From NCBI GenBank assembly GCA_000507305.1, contig DF241726.1, forward strand, positions 1 to 64,000: a DNA stretch of 64,000 nt. Direction: 5' to 3'. This document shows positions 22,600 through 40,885 of the stretch, one piece after another. The first letter of the stretch is position 1, and each line of letters begins with the position of its first letter. The notes beneath the pieces are model-generated. The model saw only the letters and a list, made by a program, of their open reading frames with translations. It was not told where the DNA came from and did not search any database. This DNA comes from Breviolum minutum Mf 1.05b.01. Taxonomy: Eukaryota > Sar > Dinophyceae > Suessiales > Symbiodiniaceae. The translations under genes were made by a program, and so were the position numbers.

Positions 22600-25490
22600 C
22601 AAGATCCACTTTCATCGACCAGGCCCCCCCACCTGCCCCAAGCCATTAGGCCCACAAGGACACCACAAAGGATCGTTAAGGAGACGATGAGCGAAGAATA
22701 AGAATCCGTAGACTTTCCATTGGTGTGACCCCACAATACAAGCAAACCTGCCCATTTTGGAGAGGTGGGAATGGTAAACTTCAACATGCCAGGACCTTTC
22801 CTGGTCCAAGCTGGATATAAATTTGTTGTTGTATCGTGGTTTTTTTGTTAGTAAGGAAAAACCCCATGGGTTTTGGTTTTCCTAAAAAAAAAAAAACGAC
22901 AGCTCCAAACGCCCCTATTGATTGCCTTAGCATCACGAAAAAACTCAGGGGGACTTTGGTGGATCAAAAAACGGGTCTGGTCCGTGTCTGGTCTGACTGG
23001 TCCCCGCGCCGCGCCGCCTTCTGCCACGGTAACCATGGACCGAAGCAAATCGGCACCAACATGCATGAAGGCGGAACCTTGGTGCTTCTTTTCAAGTCAA
23101 GTCGTCAACGACTTTTTTTCCGGTGAAATGAGGAATCCATATGGATATTTTCCAAAACCAGGGTGAAAAAAAACTCCAACCTCCTGACAACATGAGATGG
23201 GATGTTTTTGTTTCCCGGTTGGATTCTGGGAATCTAAAAAATTGTTTTTTTGGAAGTTTTGACCTACAAAATACTAAAACATGTTTTTGGAAGTTTTGGT
23301 AAGGTTCATGCAAAATCTAGAAGGGGAAACATGGTCAGCAAGAACTTCGGTAGATATGTCGTCTAGTATGTCATGGTATGCCTGGGAAAGGTGCTACCGT
23401 GCCAGTGGTGGTTGAAGTGTGATCTTTGAAGAAATCGCATAGGGTATGAAATATCTACAGCAACAAAATGCCAGTACCCGCAACCAAGCACTGCCGACCA
23501 AGTAACGCATGTTCATCGAAGTTGTTGCAACGATTCTGGAACTGGGAGACTCAGTGGACAATTCATTGGGTGAAGAAACTGTAAGAACTGAATGAAAACC
23601 ACCACCTTTCAGTGTTCGGTCACGGCGCTAAAAAGCATCAGATATTTGGGGTCCAGCCTAAACACTGCAACAGTGGATCTTTTTGAAGGTTTACCTTCAT
23701 TAAAAACAAAAAATGTTTTACAGGTTCTGGCAACCACTATTGAAGATACCTGTTTATATAAACAATCCTCATCACCTGACCTTTGATCATCGTTTTGGAT
23801 GATCACTAAGCACATGACCATGGCATCATTCACTGCCATTGGGGAAGCCATCGGTGATCCCTCGCCAAAGCCACCATAGCCGCCATTCAGGAGGCCATGA
23901 AGCCCCCAACGATAGAAGCCTTAAGGCTTGCAAAAGGCAAAAAAAAAAACAGTCCAACAGCTGGAAATCTTATGATCATGCACATTTTCCTGTAGAATCC
24001 AATATGGCATTTTAAGTTTCAATTGTCTTGAAGGAATCCAACATTGCTTCATGAAATCCATCAGGAATCTGGTGTAACAGCCAAGGTGCCCCAGAAGGAG
24101 ATCAAGTCAAAACAGATACCAAGAAAACCAAAGATCAGCACAAGCAAAGGTGATTGCAACCTGTCCTTCTCCCGCGGGTGCTCCAAGTCCTCGGGGATGT
24201 TTGAGAAAAAAACGCGCAAAATGTTCTCTTACTTGATGAGAGACATTGAATCTTCAAACCTGCATCTACCTCAATTACTCAATACTTGCAAGAAGAAACA
24301 CACATCCAAAACACCGAAAAGAACATGATCTTTTCATCCCCTTATTGAACCCCAGCTTTTTGTCATGATAATATATGACAATGACCATTAATGACCCAAG
24401 CGAATTCAACTTGCCAAGTACCAATTGCTGCATCACCTCTTTACCCAGGCACGTGCACCGCATCCAATAAGCCAGACACGGACACCAGCAACAGCACCAG
24501 AATGGAGATACCCGAGGCGCATAAGTCCGTGACCTGTCTGATGCGATTTCACCATCAACCCGTTTTTTGTTATCATTCAGTGTGCCTGTCCCCGCCGCTT
24601 CTCTGCAAACAGGTTCAGCACATAGGTACAAGTATCAACGAACCTGGCACGAAGGTTCGGAAGAGATACAACCTTCACAGTGATCTTGAAGAATTTTCTT
24701 TGTGAGAGGGACATGATCAAAAATCTTCAGGGGCCTAAATGTCCATTGTGAAGATACCTTTTGAATTACCAAAACAAAACATCCAGAAAGCTACGGATAA
24801 AAGTGCTTAAAAGAATCTCCAATTTTTCAGACACATCTCAAGGCATATCTATTCCAACCCCTGTTGGTTGCTCCATTTTTTACATATCAACACTCATTTT
24901 CCCCTACATCCCATAGTTTGTTGTAAAAAAACAGGAGAGCATTTATTTAAACAAAAGACATGTTCTTCGCCACCAAAACAATTTCTCAAAAACATCTTCA
25001 TCCACCTTGTCTGCCCATCCCCACATCAACCATGCCATGCTTCACATGGAACCACAATCCACCAGTAATGCATCTGATTCGGCAGCTAGGGCCGCCAGAA
25101 ATTGAGCTGCCTCGATGCAAGTGTGTGTGTCATTTTGGAACAGGTGAAATGACCATTTCATCCATCAAACAAGTTAGACAAAACTTAATCACTACTACGT
25201 GTATATATAGATATATATGTGTGTGTGGTATCTTTAATGCAAAGTGTGTGTGTGTGTATACATGTAATCGTATATTTTTGTCGTATACATATGTGTGTGC
25301 GTGTGCTGTATATCCGCGTAGATGTAACTGTGACGTATCTTTCCCCACCTGTTGGAAAAGTGGATCTAGAAATCTAAGATCACAACGTACAAAAGCAACA
25401 CCAAATGCTGGGCAACTAGTCATCCAATCAAATTCTTGAAGACTGGAAGATGCAAAATCTGCGCCCAGTTTTGGGGGGTTTCGTGCCATT
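22600..25490 (-). CDS. cation diffusion facilitator (CDF)-like transporter candidate
   Basis: CDF proteins export divalent metals through six helices with an HxxxD/DxxxD metal site. Minus-strand exons fit this order: about 25,480-25,370 (KRMARNPPKLGADF, N-terminal); 25,120-25,045 (QFLAALAAESDALLVDCGSM, resembling helix 2 with its site aspartate); 24,540-24,450 (ISILVLLLVSVSGLLDAV, helix 3-like); 24,200-24,070 (SPLLVLIFGFLGICFDL, helix 4-like); 23,066-23,015 (MHVGADLLRSMVTV, matching the HxxxD of helix 5); 22,740-22,640 (DSYSSLIVSLTILCGVLVGL, helix 6-like). Each segment alone is weak; the correct order of six family-like segments is the main support. No histidine-rich loop was seen. The C-terminal domain is unresolved; exons at 22.3-20.6 kb could belong to it. 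Direction of transport and metal are unknown. Confidence 0.5.
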
Positions 25491-25540
25491 CTCTTCCCTT
25501 CCAAACATGGATCTGAAGTTGTTTCCTGTTCAACTGTTGG

Positions 25541-25648
25541 ATATGGATGTTTCCAAAAATGGTGGTACCCCCAAATTATCCATTTTATAGGGTTTTCCAT
25601 TATAAACCATCCATTTTGGGGTACCCCTATTTTTGGAAACACCCATAT
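25541..25648. repeat. hairpin repeat family A, copy 5
   Basis: Ends ATATGGATGTTTCC and GGAAACACCCATAT. The inner arms are GGTGGTACCCCCAAAT and CCATTTTGGGGTACCCC. It lies just 5' of the first transporter-like exon on the minus strand. Confidence 0.85.
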
Positions 25649-26339
25649 GAACCACCTGAAACAAAATCCACTGTTTCGGTGTGGTGCGGGACAAAAAATC
25701 CCTATAATGCAGCGCTTCCTTGACTGGGGTAAGGTCTCTAATTCTTCACCACTTGTGTTCAGTTGATGGTTTTTTTGTTGGTTGGTTGAAGTTGGTGGCT
25801 ATATAGATTATATACATTAAAATCATTATTCATATACAAACATATATATTATATATAATACATACTTGTTCATTATATATCCTACACATTTTTTTTCATG
25901 ATACATAATTCAAGCTCCAGTTCTTTTCACCATCTCCAAGCTTCATCCCCCAAAGTTCTGAGCTTCCCCGGCAGTAATGGAGCCAAACCTTTGGTGCGGA
26001 ACCATGGTGAAGTCCAACCACCATTTTTTTTGTCCGGTTGGTTTCCGAACCACCATTTGTTGGTGTAAGGATTTATCATCTTCCAAAAGGAAGCACCATT
26101 TTTTAAAGTGGTGGTTGACTTCCAGGGTGTATATATATGTAATTATATTATACATATTGATGTGAAAGGTAACTTGGATCAAACTTCCAGAAAAAAATGG
26201 AAACCACAAAAGCGAAACAGCTTGAGGGAGGAGGGTCAAGGGATGGAAGTCGTTGTTGTAATCGATCACCGGTTGTACACGCTCTGGAAAGGAGGCGACA
26301 CCAAAGAACGGCATCTCTTGGCGACCAAATCTACGTATC

Positions 26340-26490
26340 AAATGGCTTGGTCTTCCGGAACCTTTCTTCCCTTCCTTGCTTTCACAATGGCACCTTGTGA
26401 ATTGCTTCCAAGACACAATAGGAAGACTGTAGCGAGAATCTTCCTGTACCACGTTGCCAAGGGATGCAAACATCTCTGTCGATGGCGACA
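26340..26490 (-). CDS. candidate 5' exon with a signal-peptide-like helix
   Basis: After a CTGACAG acceptor-like site the minus strand reads a basic stretch followed by ATWYRKILATVFLLCLGSNS and RKGRKVPEDQ before a stop. This resembles a signal peptide and could be the start of the transporter-like gene or of an unrelated gene. The overlapping 182-codon frame at 25,943-26,491 is an alternative reading that I find less convincing. Confidence 0.3.
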
Positions 26491-26499
26491 AAAATCTGT

Positions 26500-27290
26500 C
26501 AGAATTCGGGGTTTAGATTAATGTTATGATCAATATCTTTGTCGAAACAGAAATAAGCAAAGCCTGTGGAGCACATCCACATCATCCCATCATTCTCTCA
26601 TCATCATCTTGACACTATTAATATGAAAACCGCCAACTTCCACCTTTTTCACAAACCGACTTCCCATACTCAGACCGGCCAACTCTGAAGATGCAACTTA
26701 GCAGCGAGTTATTCGAGCAATGTGCACCGAATGCATCGCACAAATCCATGGCCAGCCATCATCGGAACGGAAGCTCCATAGCAGCCAAAGCTTGTAAGAA
26801 TGCACAAAGGCTGGAATAGCTGAATTCATTGAAGTTGTGTGTTGTACTAGTGAATGCGTAGGATTGGAGAGAGTGTGATGTCCAATGTTTTCTTTGATCA
26901 GATTGAATCATTGATCATTGAAGAGGCTTGTTTTTTACATGACCAAAGTGGTTGGGAGAAAGAACAGGACTCTGCCGAGTACCGCCAGATAACCTTCCTT
27001 GCTTTCACTATCCTTTCAAAGACCTTGTGAAATTTAAAAAGTAGATGCTGTGCCGGGATGTGCGAAGTATTTCATTCTTCCCCTCAATCATTGCACTGCC
27101 ACAGCAGGCACTGGTTTGAACCTCAAAAAAAAGAAACCTAAATCTGCCAGTCAGATTTCCCAAGCTATGAGCGATCATCCTCTCCAGAAGGGTCCCAAAA
27201 AACCATGGATCTCAGGACTTCCAGGGGCCCGTGCCCAAATTCAAGAGCAAAGTCCTGGCGAGGCAACCCACGTCACGCAGTCAAAATTCA
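26500..27290. other. no gene recognised
   Basis: No exon, hairpin or microsatellite stands out here. The stretch separates the transporter-like gene from the ankyrin-repeat gene downstream of it in sequence coordinates. Confidence 0.4.
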
Positions 27291-27291
27291 T

Positions 27292-27386
27292 CTGGTTGGT
27301 GGTTTCAACCCATTTGAAAAATATTCGTCAAAATGGGAATCTTCCCCAAATAGGGTTGAAAATAAAAAATATTTGAAACCACCCAG
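27292..27386. repeat. hairpin repeat family B, copy 3
   Basis: It starts CTGGTTGGTGGTTTCAACC and ends ATTTGAAACCACCCAG. Between lie AATGGGAATCTTCCCCAAAT and AAAAATATTTG, shared with the copies at 3336 and 8639. Confidence 0.85.
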
Positions 27387-27409
27387 TCGTTGATTTGAAT
27401 TTGGACTCA

Positions 27410-29420
27410 CAATTTTTACGAAGCATCTGCAGTGGTCCAGTGGCGTCTGGCCGTTGTCATTCGCCACGCTTGCGCCGGATGTAAACCTGCTTCGGGGTGT
27501 TTGGGAAAAGTTGGATCCACTTGCCTGGTGATGCTTGCCTGGGAAAGTCCCAAAAAGATGATGGCTTGCACCATGTGCCATCTTTTGCTGGGAATCCCAC
27601 CCCTGGACCCTAAAAAATGATATCGAAAATTCGATCAAACTCTCAACTTCTCAACAGCTTTTTGAAATCACCAAACTCCCGGAAAAAAAGCAAATGCCCG
27701 ACCTCGGATCTTCCAAAATCATTTTGCAAATTTCCTCTTCATCATTGGCCGCTGCAATATGCAGGGCAGTGGAACCAATACCATTCCTGTAACGGCTTTT
27801 TTGGGTAATCTTTGGGTGCCATGTTGGGAGTTTGGAGAGTTTGAAACTGAATCTGAATTTCCCAAGTAGTGTATAGTGGTCCGAACGCCACTTTCAAATG
27901 TCAGCAACAAAGAAGTTTGACCCTTTTCAAGTCATCTCAGACAGGCCAATCAAGGCCATCAAAACCGTGAGAAGCCCCACTATCAAGGTTAACGACTAGC
28001 AAGTCAAGTCTAGAAATGGCCCAAATAGATGCTTGACCATGCATGACTTTCACCTATGTTCACCATCAACAAGGTGGAAAAACAAGGGAAAACAAAAGGG
28101 GCTTCTGGTAAATCAACATGGCAATCAAAGATCACTGTTTCCAAAAAACATCAACTAGAAATGCTGGTGTGTTCTTTGCCACTATGGTAGTGAACCAATG
28201 GGCCACACCACGCGTTACCATCCTGAAGCATAAAAGTCGCAAACAGCATCTATGAAAAAATACGTTACTGTAGCAATACAGTAACACTGTTGATGGAAGA
28301 AATCCTGCACCACCTGGGATGTACAAAACCTAAAAAAAAACGAGATATTTACCATATCAACTGGGGCAGGATTCCTTCCATCAACAGCAGTACCGCTTTA
28401 CTAACTTCAATCATCTTCGATCAGTAGAATTTGTTCCATCCTTGTAACATCCATCAAAAAATCGAAACATCCTTCCATCCAGGTAAAAAAGGGGGCTACT
28501 ATCCTTCAATAGCATCACGGTTTCCTAGGTATCTGTGGAAACCTGGTGAAATCAAAATCTCCACCTTCAGTCAGAGCCTTGCCCACATCAACAGACCCCT
28601 GGAACATACTCCAGGTGCCCCAAAACACAAATGATGAAAGGATTTCCTTGATAGACCGGTAAATTGAGGGTTTTTTTGGTATGTTCCAGGGGTCTGATCG
28701 AATTTCCTCAGAATGTCAATCATAAGTTTTCGAAGAATATCGCACACCAAAACAAAAAGTTTTGAGTCCAAAAACCTTTGACCTTTCATACCCCGGAGCC
28801 CCCTCCTTGCAGAAATTTCCTCAAAGTCCTCCCTCGAAAGAAGTGCGCGGCATGCCTTGTCCACAGGATTTCTTCTTCACAAGCGGAGCAACATAGTTGT
28901 ACGCTATGTTTGACAAAGCGCAAATTTTGTACAACTTCTCGACTGGACCCCCAAGATCATTGATCACTGATTAAAATGCTTCCTTCCACACGGAAGGAAT
29001 ATGATTTTGATAATTTTGATAGACTAGTGTTGGAGTCTTGAAGGTACATTTTTCCACTTCTATCGTTAATGGGCGATCCCATTTCCACGGCCTGTACATG
29101 TCCCTCTGCTGCGAGAAAGTGTAAAGCAGTGCCAGAGCATTCATCGCCTTTTCTGACAACTGACAGCCCTCTTTGTTGACCAACGGATTGTGCAAATCCC
29201 ATGACCCACAATACCCATGGTGACCTGTGACATGGCATAACCGAAATTTAAGGTCAGCACAAGCATTGACAACTTGCGTTGGTGCTGTCTCAACAGCCTG
29301 AAAGGCAGCCTGGCACAAACCCCAATGCGAAGCACAGGATTTCCCCCCGGGTCATTCAAAAACTTCAGAATCTGTTGAACTGCATGGGCACTGCAAAAAT
29401 GATGAAACAATTGCATTTTC
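27410..29420 (-). CDS. ankyrin-repeat protein, partial
   Basis: Ankyrin repeats are 33-residue protein-binding units with a TALHxAA core. Minus-strand exons show about 29,139-29,074 (SGTALHFLAAEGHVQAVEM), about 28,870-28,780 (ACRALLSREDFEEISARRG), 27,786 to about 27,710 (GSTALHIAAANDEEEICKM) and about 27,480-27,425 (GASVANDNGQTPLDHC). The 27,786 exon follows a clean TTACAG acceptor. An upstream segment near 29,400-29,340 (AHAVQQILKFLNDPGGNP) may be another unit. The repeats lie in one direction with introns of several hundred bases. Total repeat number, start and stop are not resolved, and any fused domain further 5' is unknown. Confidence 0.6.
28286..28389. repeat. hairpin repeat family C, copy 3
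   Basis: The ends ACTGTTGATGGAAGAAATCC and GGATTCCTTCCATCAACAG are inverted, with CCTGCACC and GGGGCAGG inner arms. It lies between ankyrin exons. Confidence 0.85.
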
Positions 29421-29429
29421 CAAACAAAT

Positions 29430-30925
29430 CATGCGCTTCCTCGTGCTTTTCGTTTATAACTCCCACGCATCACATTCAGCCTGAGAATCTGCTGAACGTG
29501 CAATCTCCATGAATTCCTGCGTCATTGGGTGGTTTCTTTTCAAATGCCATGGAGTGAAGTCTCTCATAACTACACTCCAAAAAAAAGAACCTGTAATTTG
29601 CTAAGCTCGATTTTCTACTATATATCTACTATGTGTACTGTGTATACACAGTATATATAAATATATATATATATATTGATATATATACTGTGTATGTTTG
29701 ATAAATGTGTGTGTGTGTGCATGCATGTATATAGTATTTATAAAGCCCCAACTGTCAAATTAATTGGCTGGGCAAAAAAAAATGATCAGTTGCTACATAG
29801 TGGATTCCGTTGCCAAAGCAGACAGCTAGGAGTTATTCATCGGGGTTGGCATTAGCTGGTTTGTCCATGAAACAAATTGCATGGTCCCCTTTTGAGCATG
29901 GGTTTCTTCTTGGAACTGAGATCAATTTGCTGAACTAGTGTTTTGAATGAAGCTATAGATTTCCCAAAAAAATCACTGAACTCAAAACATATCTGACTTC
30001 TCAACCAAAAAATGGAGTCAAGGAAGGACACCCCACTTTCCATTCACCAAACAAAATCATCCCAAACAAAAAGTGTTTCTCATAATAAACCTTCAAACCG
30101 CCCAACCCTCAAACCCGTGGCCTCTTGAAGCTGCTCCAAGGCCTTTTTTTTCAAAAAAAAATCTAGGTGAGCAGATTTAAAAAAACAACCTTTTTTTGTG
30201 AGATTCTTACTTAAATTTGTTGGTAAATGTTTTCTGTAAATATATTAGAAAAAATTCCTTGGTATTTTATTTGGGAGGCAACTTGTGATATCAATTGTAG
30301 TTCAGCAAAAAAAAATGTTGATTTTTTGGGGCAGTTTGATATCAAACTATGCTGGAATTCCTGGAATAGTATTCCTCAAACATTTGACCTAAACCATCGT
30401 ATGTTTTGGATTTGGAAGAAAAATCATAGTACACCCTGGTTGGAAATTTTGAATTCACAGGAATTATAATGATGGACCGAATCCTCTTCAACGTGGGAGG
30501 GTTCAAACACAGTCGCATATGTGAGATTATCTTTTGCAAGACATGCGAGCATTCAAAGTTTGCATGTCGCTGTGTCTCAAAATTTGGGGGGTGCCCAAAT
30601 CAACATGATAATGACAGTCTGTTGGGGATGCTCTAGGTTCCCTCATATCTAGACACCTCCACTTGTATATTGTATGTAAAAAATATAGAGAGAGAGATGT
30701 GTGTATTCAAAAAAATAACATATATATATATATATTTGTATATGCGTGTGAACACAAATATATGTCCATACACACATATATATATATATATGTATACGAC
30801 TATATGTATGTACATATGTGTCTACATAGAAAGAGAGGCTGTATATATTTATATATATATATAGATATATACGCATATCACGGATATCTCTATCAATCAC
30901 TCTATATACAGTATAGCAAGGAGAT
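29430..30925. other. no supported exon; microsatellite-rich
   Basis: It contains TA and TG arrays at 29,620-29,730 and a long TA/TATG tract at about 30,715-30,870. A minus-strand segment at about 30,040-29,850 is open (FWLRSQICFEFSDFFGKS) but unconvincing. The open frames at 30,633-31,149 are made largely by the microsatellite. Confidence 0.5.
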
Positions 30926-33900
30926 CCCGCAGAGTTTGACAACCTGCGGAAGATAGTTGGACACATCACATGACCAACACAACTTTCAACTTTCACCCCA
31001 ATTTGTTGCGAAAACAATGAACAATTTGGACAGCAAACTATGGAACATGTCCCACTTGAAGCATCTTCAAAAGTGCCTTGGAAGGACGTGTTTGCTTTTT
31101 CTTGCCCTTTAAAAGTACAAACACTGATCATCAAAAAAACAAAATTCATGAGGCAAGTTTAGTGCTATAGAGTTTTGACCTCGTTTTGAAAGGAGACTGT
31201 GGAAAATGAATCTTTTCCGGAAGAAATCAGCACAACCAGGCCTTCTTATCACACTCTTTGGGCAGTTTCTTTCTCGCCGGCACAGTGTTTCCAAGAATTC
31301 GAGCAAGCTCTTCCTGTGGAGATTTTTCCAAATTGGCATGGCTTGGTCTCTTTAGCATGCTGGGGCATGAGAACCCGGACATTTAGAAATGGGGATTCCC
31401 ATCATCGCATCAGCATATCATCAACAAATGTTGATTTTGTTCTGCCAGGCTGTCATGACAGAGTTGCAAGAGTCTAAGGTTTCCAAACGTTACATTGCAC
31501 ACCGATCAATGTGCCAAATTGACACCTGACAATTCCAAAGGCGCCACATGATTTTTTACCATCAGTCACCATATCCATGGGCTCCTCTGAAATGTCTGGT
31601 GCCTGACATGACGAGAAACTCTGGATGAAACTTGCAGTTGCACTTCAATGAATACATGAAAGCAATATAAAGATCATAAGAATGAGGAGAATCATCTTAC
31701 TTATACCAATCAATTCATGATCAAAAATGATCATTTCTAGATGTTTTTTTCTGTTGAGTCTTGGACTTTTTATGACGCCCCTCTTGTGCTCTTCCCACCT
31801 GTTGTGGCGGCACTTCCTCCTCTTCCTCTTCCTCCTCATTCTCTGGATAAGGAACGCGGTACCTCAGTGGTTAAACAAAACCACGCATGACTCAACATCT
31901 TCTTCCCTCTATGACTCACATCCCTTACCTTCACCATGAAACTCCCCAGGCTCTTGGTGTCGGCCGGTTCAATGATCCTGAGTCTGGCACAGCGCCTCGC
32001 GCGATTGGATACGAAAGGCTTGAAGTACCATCCGCACGGCAGCTATGATGCGGCGACAACCTTTGACAGAAACAAAGCACCGGGTGGGAAGGAGCCAAGA
32101 AAATTCATTGGGAAAGCCGAAATGTCGCCAAAATGTTGTAGACTACTTCATGATAATGTGTGTGTGTGTTGTGGTATTTGAATGTATACTTGTTTTTTCA
32201 AAAAATGGGTGGACCTGTATTTCTGTCCCAAACGTGGTGTGGAACAGTAGTTCTGCATTTGGCTGCTTGCAAGAATGGGGAAGGATCCTTCTTGAAGGAA
32301 GTAGCTTCACTGGCCTACCATCTGGATCGAGCTGAGCAAGGGACAAGCCGCCACCAGTGACATGGCTCCCAGCTACGGTCAGCACATTATGTCGGCAAAA
32401 TGCCAAGTGGAGAGCGTCTGTTTTTTCTATGCTTTCGATGCTAACTCACATTCGAAGCTTACATGCAGATTGATAGATATCGATCGGATGTTACATGCCT
32501 CTTGTGAAGTACAAACGTTGCAGCACCCTTTGGGCCAATAGCAGAATACCAGCCGCGCCGTCCAATTATATTATATTAGGGCAGGTGTCCCTCAAGGGCA
32601 CACCCGGCAACAAAAAGATGATCCAAGGTTCCGGGGTCTTCCCCCGCCAATTTGGCCACCTCATTGTCACCAAACACCCCAACAAAAATGCAAAAAATCC
32701 TCACCGTTTCGACCCGAAAATCTCCATGTAGGTCAAATCTGGGGTGAACTGTAACTATTGTTGTAATATGCCAATTCACCAATCAATCACAGGGGTTGGA
32801 CAAAAACATTGGATTCCTGGAACTATTGAGATACGTCTCTTCCAACGGTGGGAAGGTTCCCCATTCCCCACCGAAGGCCACCCAAAAGCTTCCATCAGTG
32901 CTGCGCCTGCGCTGCGAACAGTACACCTCAGTCAACTTCGAAGGATAAGAACCATAAGAAGCCTTGAAAGTTTGCCTTGTTTCTTATGGGATATTAATGA
33001 CATATTGGATTCCCGGTATGAATTTCATGTTTTCGTTTACAACATTAGGAAGCATCGTGGCAATTTCATGTGGCACAACTTGATGCTCATGTAAAGAGCT
33101 ATGCCTGGACCTCCCGACAGCTTGAAGTACTGGCGTTGTCCAGCACAATGCCATCGGTGTCTTCAAACGTGGGATAACCAGGTGTGCGGTGTCAGTTTCA
33201 AAAACTGCCCTTGTCGGGCCCTTCCAACAATCCTTTTGATCCAAGTTTGCTATTAGAAACAACCAACTTGCTGCACCTGACGACAGTGTTTGCTGCAGGG
33301 TGATGCGTACTTTTTCTCTAGAATCTTCCCTGATTGTCTCGCCACTGCTTTGCCCGAATTGAACTTTCCTTTGTTGAAAGTAGTGAATCTAGAATCTATG
33401 AATAATGAATGTCAATCAAAATGACAACTAAAATACTAAAACAAATTTACATTCTACACATTTCTACACTCCCATACATGATCTGGCCATGTTTGATCTC
33501 CGCATTCCCACAAATGCAAGCCCCGCTTAAACCAAACTATCAGTCCGAAGGCATCAGTTTTTAGACCGAAATCTTAGATTGATATATATATATATATATT
33601 ATATATATGCGTATGCATATCTATATAGAAAGAGATAGAGAGATAGAAAGAGTCTACAGAAAAAAAAGAGGGAAAGAGTAGATCACAGTTTTGGGACACC
33701 ACAACACGCCATGAGTCGTTTGGCAACTCATCCACAAGGCTTCTATGCGAAAGCGTTTGTACGTGAAAAAAGGCCACAGATTTTTGTTGAATTTCAACGC
33801 CTCACGTTTCTCAGTACGGTCAAGTCTGTATAGTTGGTATGGATGATCCTCCTACCTGCAAAATAGGTTGAATAGGGGGGTCCTCATACAACATATAAAC

Positions 33901-34290
33901 TCCAGATGATTCTGATGATATGACTCTCCCTTATTTTTGGCGAAAAGCAGACAAAAAGGTCAAAACCATGGCACACATAAATCTCTCCTACAACTCTTCC
34001 AGATCAGCATTCTTTTCCACGCTGAGTCAGCTGGGCAAAGTGAACAAATGTCCTTGCATAGATAAAAGCGATTCATGCGAAAATTGCAGGCGTAAACGGT
34101 CACCTGGAAATGTACAAATTTGGATTTCCGTTCATTTTGGGCCTTACATCCTGAACACTCCAACCACCGGGAGGTTCAGGGTGAAACACACCAGACGTCA
34201 ACTGAAAGATAGTTCGACTCGCGGTTTCATCGAGTTCCATTTCCCTCTCTTGACTTTTTCCAATACAGCCATGTGAACTGAACACTGAAC
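30926..34290 (-). other. poorly resolved region with several exon candidates
   Basis: Minus-strand segments that look coding include about 34,280-34,105 (SQEREMELDETASRTIF and FHPEPPGGWSVQDVRP), 32,065-31,975 (RIIAAVRMVLQAFRIQSREA), 31,870-31,725 (a run of eight glutamates followed by a K/R/Q-rich tail), 31,330-31,235 (SPQEELARILGNTVPARKKL) and 31,105-30,930 (a cysteine-rich stretch with CSIVCCPNCS and VGHVMCPTIF). They are co-directional with the neighbours and could be the 5' part of the ankyrin gene or a separate gene. Opposite-strand alternatives exist at 32.2-32.4 kb. No family could be assigned. Confidence 0.3.
33578..33660. repeat. TA and AGAGATAG simple repeats
   Basis: A TATATA tract followed by agagatagagagatagaaagag. 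A related GATA/ATAG-rich tract occurs at 34,470-34,560. Confidence 0.7.
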
Positions 34291-34929
34291 AAGTCGTTGA
34301 ATAATGGCTTGTTGGGGAACATGTTCAAGTACATAGCTCATGAATACAACTATGACTATAACCGAAATATGTGCTGTCCATATATCTATACAGACTTTTT
34401 AAATATAGATGTAGAGAAAGGTATAGATGTTTTTTTGCCAGGGCTTCCGATGGGTTTGCCCAAACATACAGCAAAAAGGTATAGATATAGATACTGATAT
34501 TGAGAGGGAGATATAGATGAAGATAATAAAAATAGATTTAGATAAAAATATATTAGACTTACAGTAGATTGAAATACATGTAGACTTAGATACCCTACAT
34601 ACATCAAGATGTGACATGCCTCAAGTATGTATATCATTGTATATCACATCAAATCTCCAAATCTCAAGAGGGTGCCAGTGAATTCTCTTGGAAAACATAG
34701 GGCGAAACGCAACATTCATGCCTCTCATGGGCGAATGTCTTGACCTGAGAAACTGCTCCGATACGCTACGATATCATCTCAACAGCACGACAGCACATCG
34801 AATAAGGTCCAAACCTTTAAAGCCCATCATCGCTTTCCACCACGAACCTCATGGCACCGCATCAGTCAGAGGTTCCTTCGATGTTACCCCAGGGTCATCT
34901 ATGGGGGCCAAAAAAAACTGATGCTTCAT

Positions 34930-40140
<5,211 letters not shown>

Positions 40141-40792
40141 TCATCAAAAGAATTGGCTGTTTACCCTCCCAACCCTACCTGGGTGGAATGATTTACACCA
40201 AGATTTTAGGGTTGGTAAGGTCATATGAAAAGAAAGTGCCGCATCGAAATTTATGGATGGATTTTTCGTGGATCATTTTTGGTACATGATATTCCTTGGT
40301 TGGTGTCTATATTCACAGGTTGAATTGTATCACTATTCGCTCAAACCACAAGAAGAAATTTGAATCAAACAGAGATTAAGAAGATGCATTCATTTCGTTG
40401 AAGGTTCGACCTTTCGGTTTCGTGTACGAGTATAATACCAATCGCAAGAACCAACAAAATCTACAAAAAAATCAATAGCTCAAAAAGGGGTGATTCTGAC
40501 AAATTTCGATAAGACCAAACACGCCCAAAGAATTTCGATCTCTACCTGGAAAACCCCGAAGTTGTGGGAAATCCTGTCTGATCCCTATGGAAATACCGTG
40601 AAATACCCTTTGTTTTGGTGGAAAACATCATCTGAGATCATCTGAGTGCAGTTTCACTCAGCCAAGTCACTCTGCCACCGTGTCGGAGGTAGCACAGCGT
40701 GCCATGCGACCTGCAACAAAAAGGAAACTCCTCAAAGGCCATTGGTTTTCCCGACTCAAAGGAATCTAAGGGTATACCACCCAGAAAATATC

Positions 40793-40885
40793 GCTATTAG
40801 CTATTAGGAGATTATTCAGGAACAAATGCTCCCCCTAGAAAATTATAGCTATTAGTATTAGGAGATTATTAAGGACCAATGATGA
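40793..40885. repeat. direct repeat pair, about 45 bp each
   Basis: Two adjacent copies share GCTATTAG, ATTAGGAGATTATT and GGA(A)CAAATG-like words, separated by CTCCCCCTAGAAAAT. It lies in the gap between the ABM gene and the unidentified gene on its right; 40,150-41,200 shows nothing else. Confidence 0.6.

Noticed and set aside
25943-26491. Minus-strand frame of 182 codons
   Set aside because: It crosses a TA-rich tract and has no recognisable domain; an overlapping frame gives a better signal-peptide-like exon.
30633-31149. Tyr/Ile/His-rich frames on both strands
   Set aside because: They come from TA/TATG microsatellites at 30,715-30,870; only the cysteine-rich part right of 30,930 could be coding.
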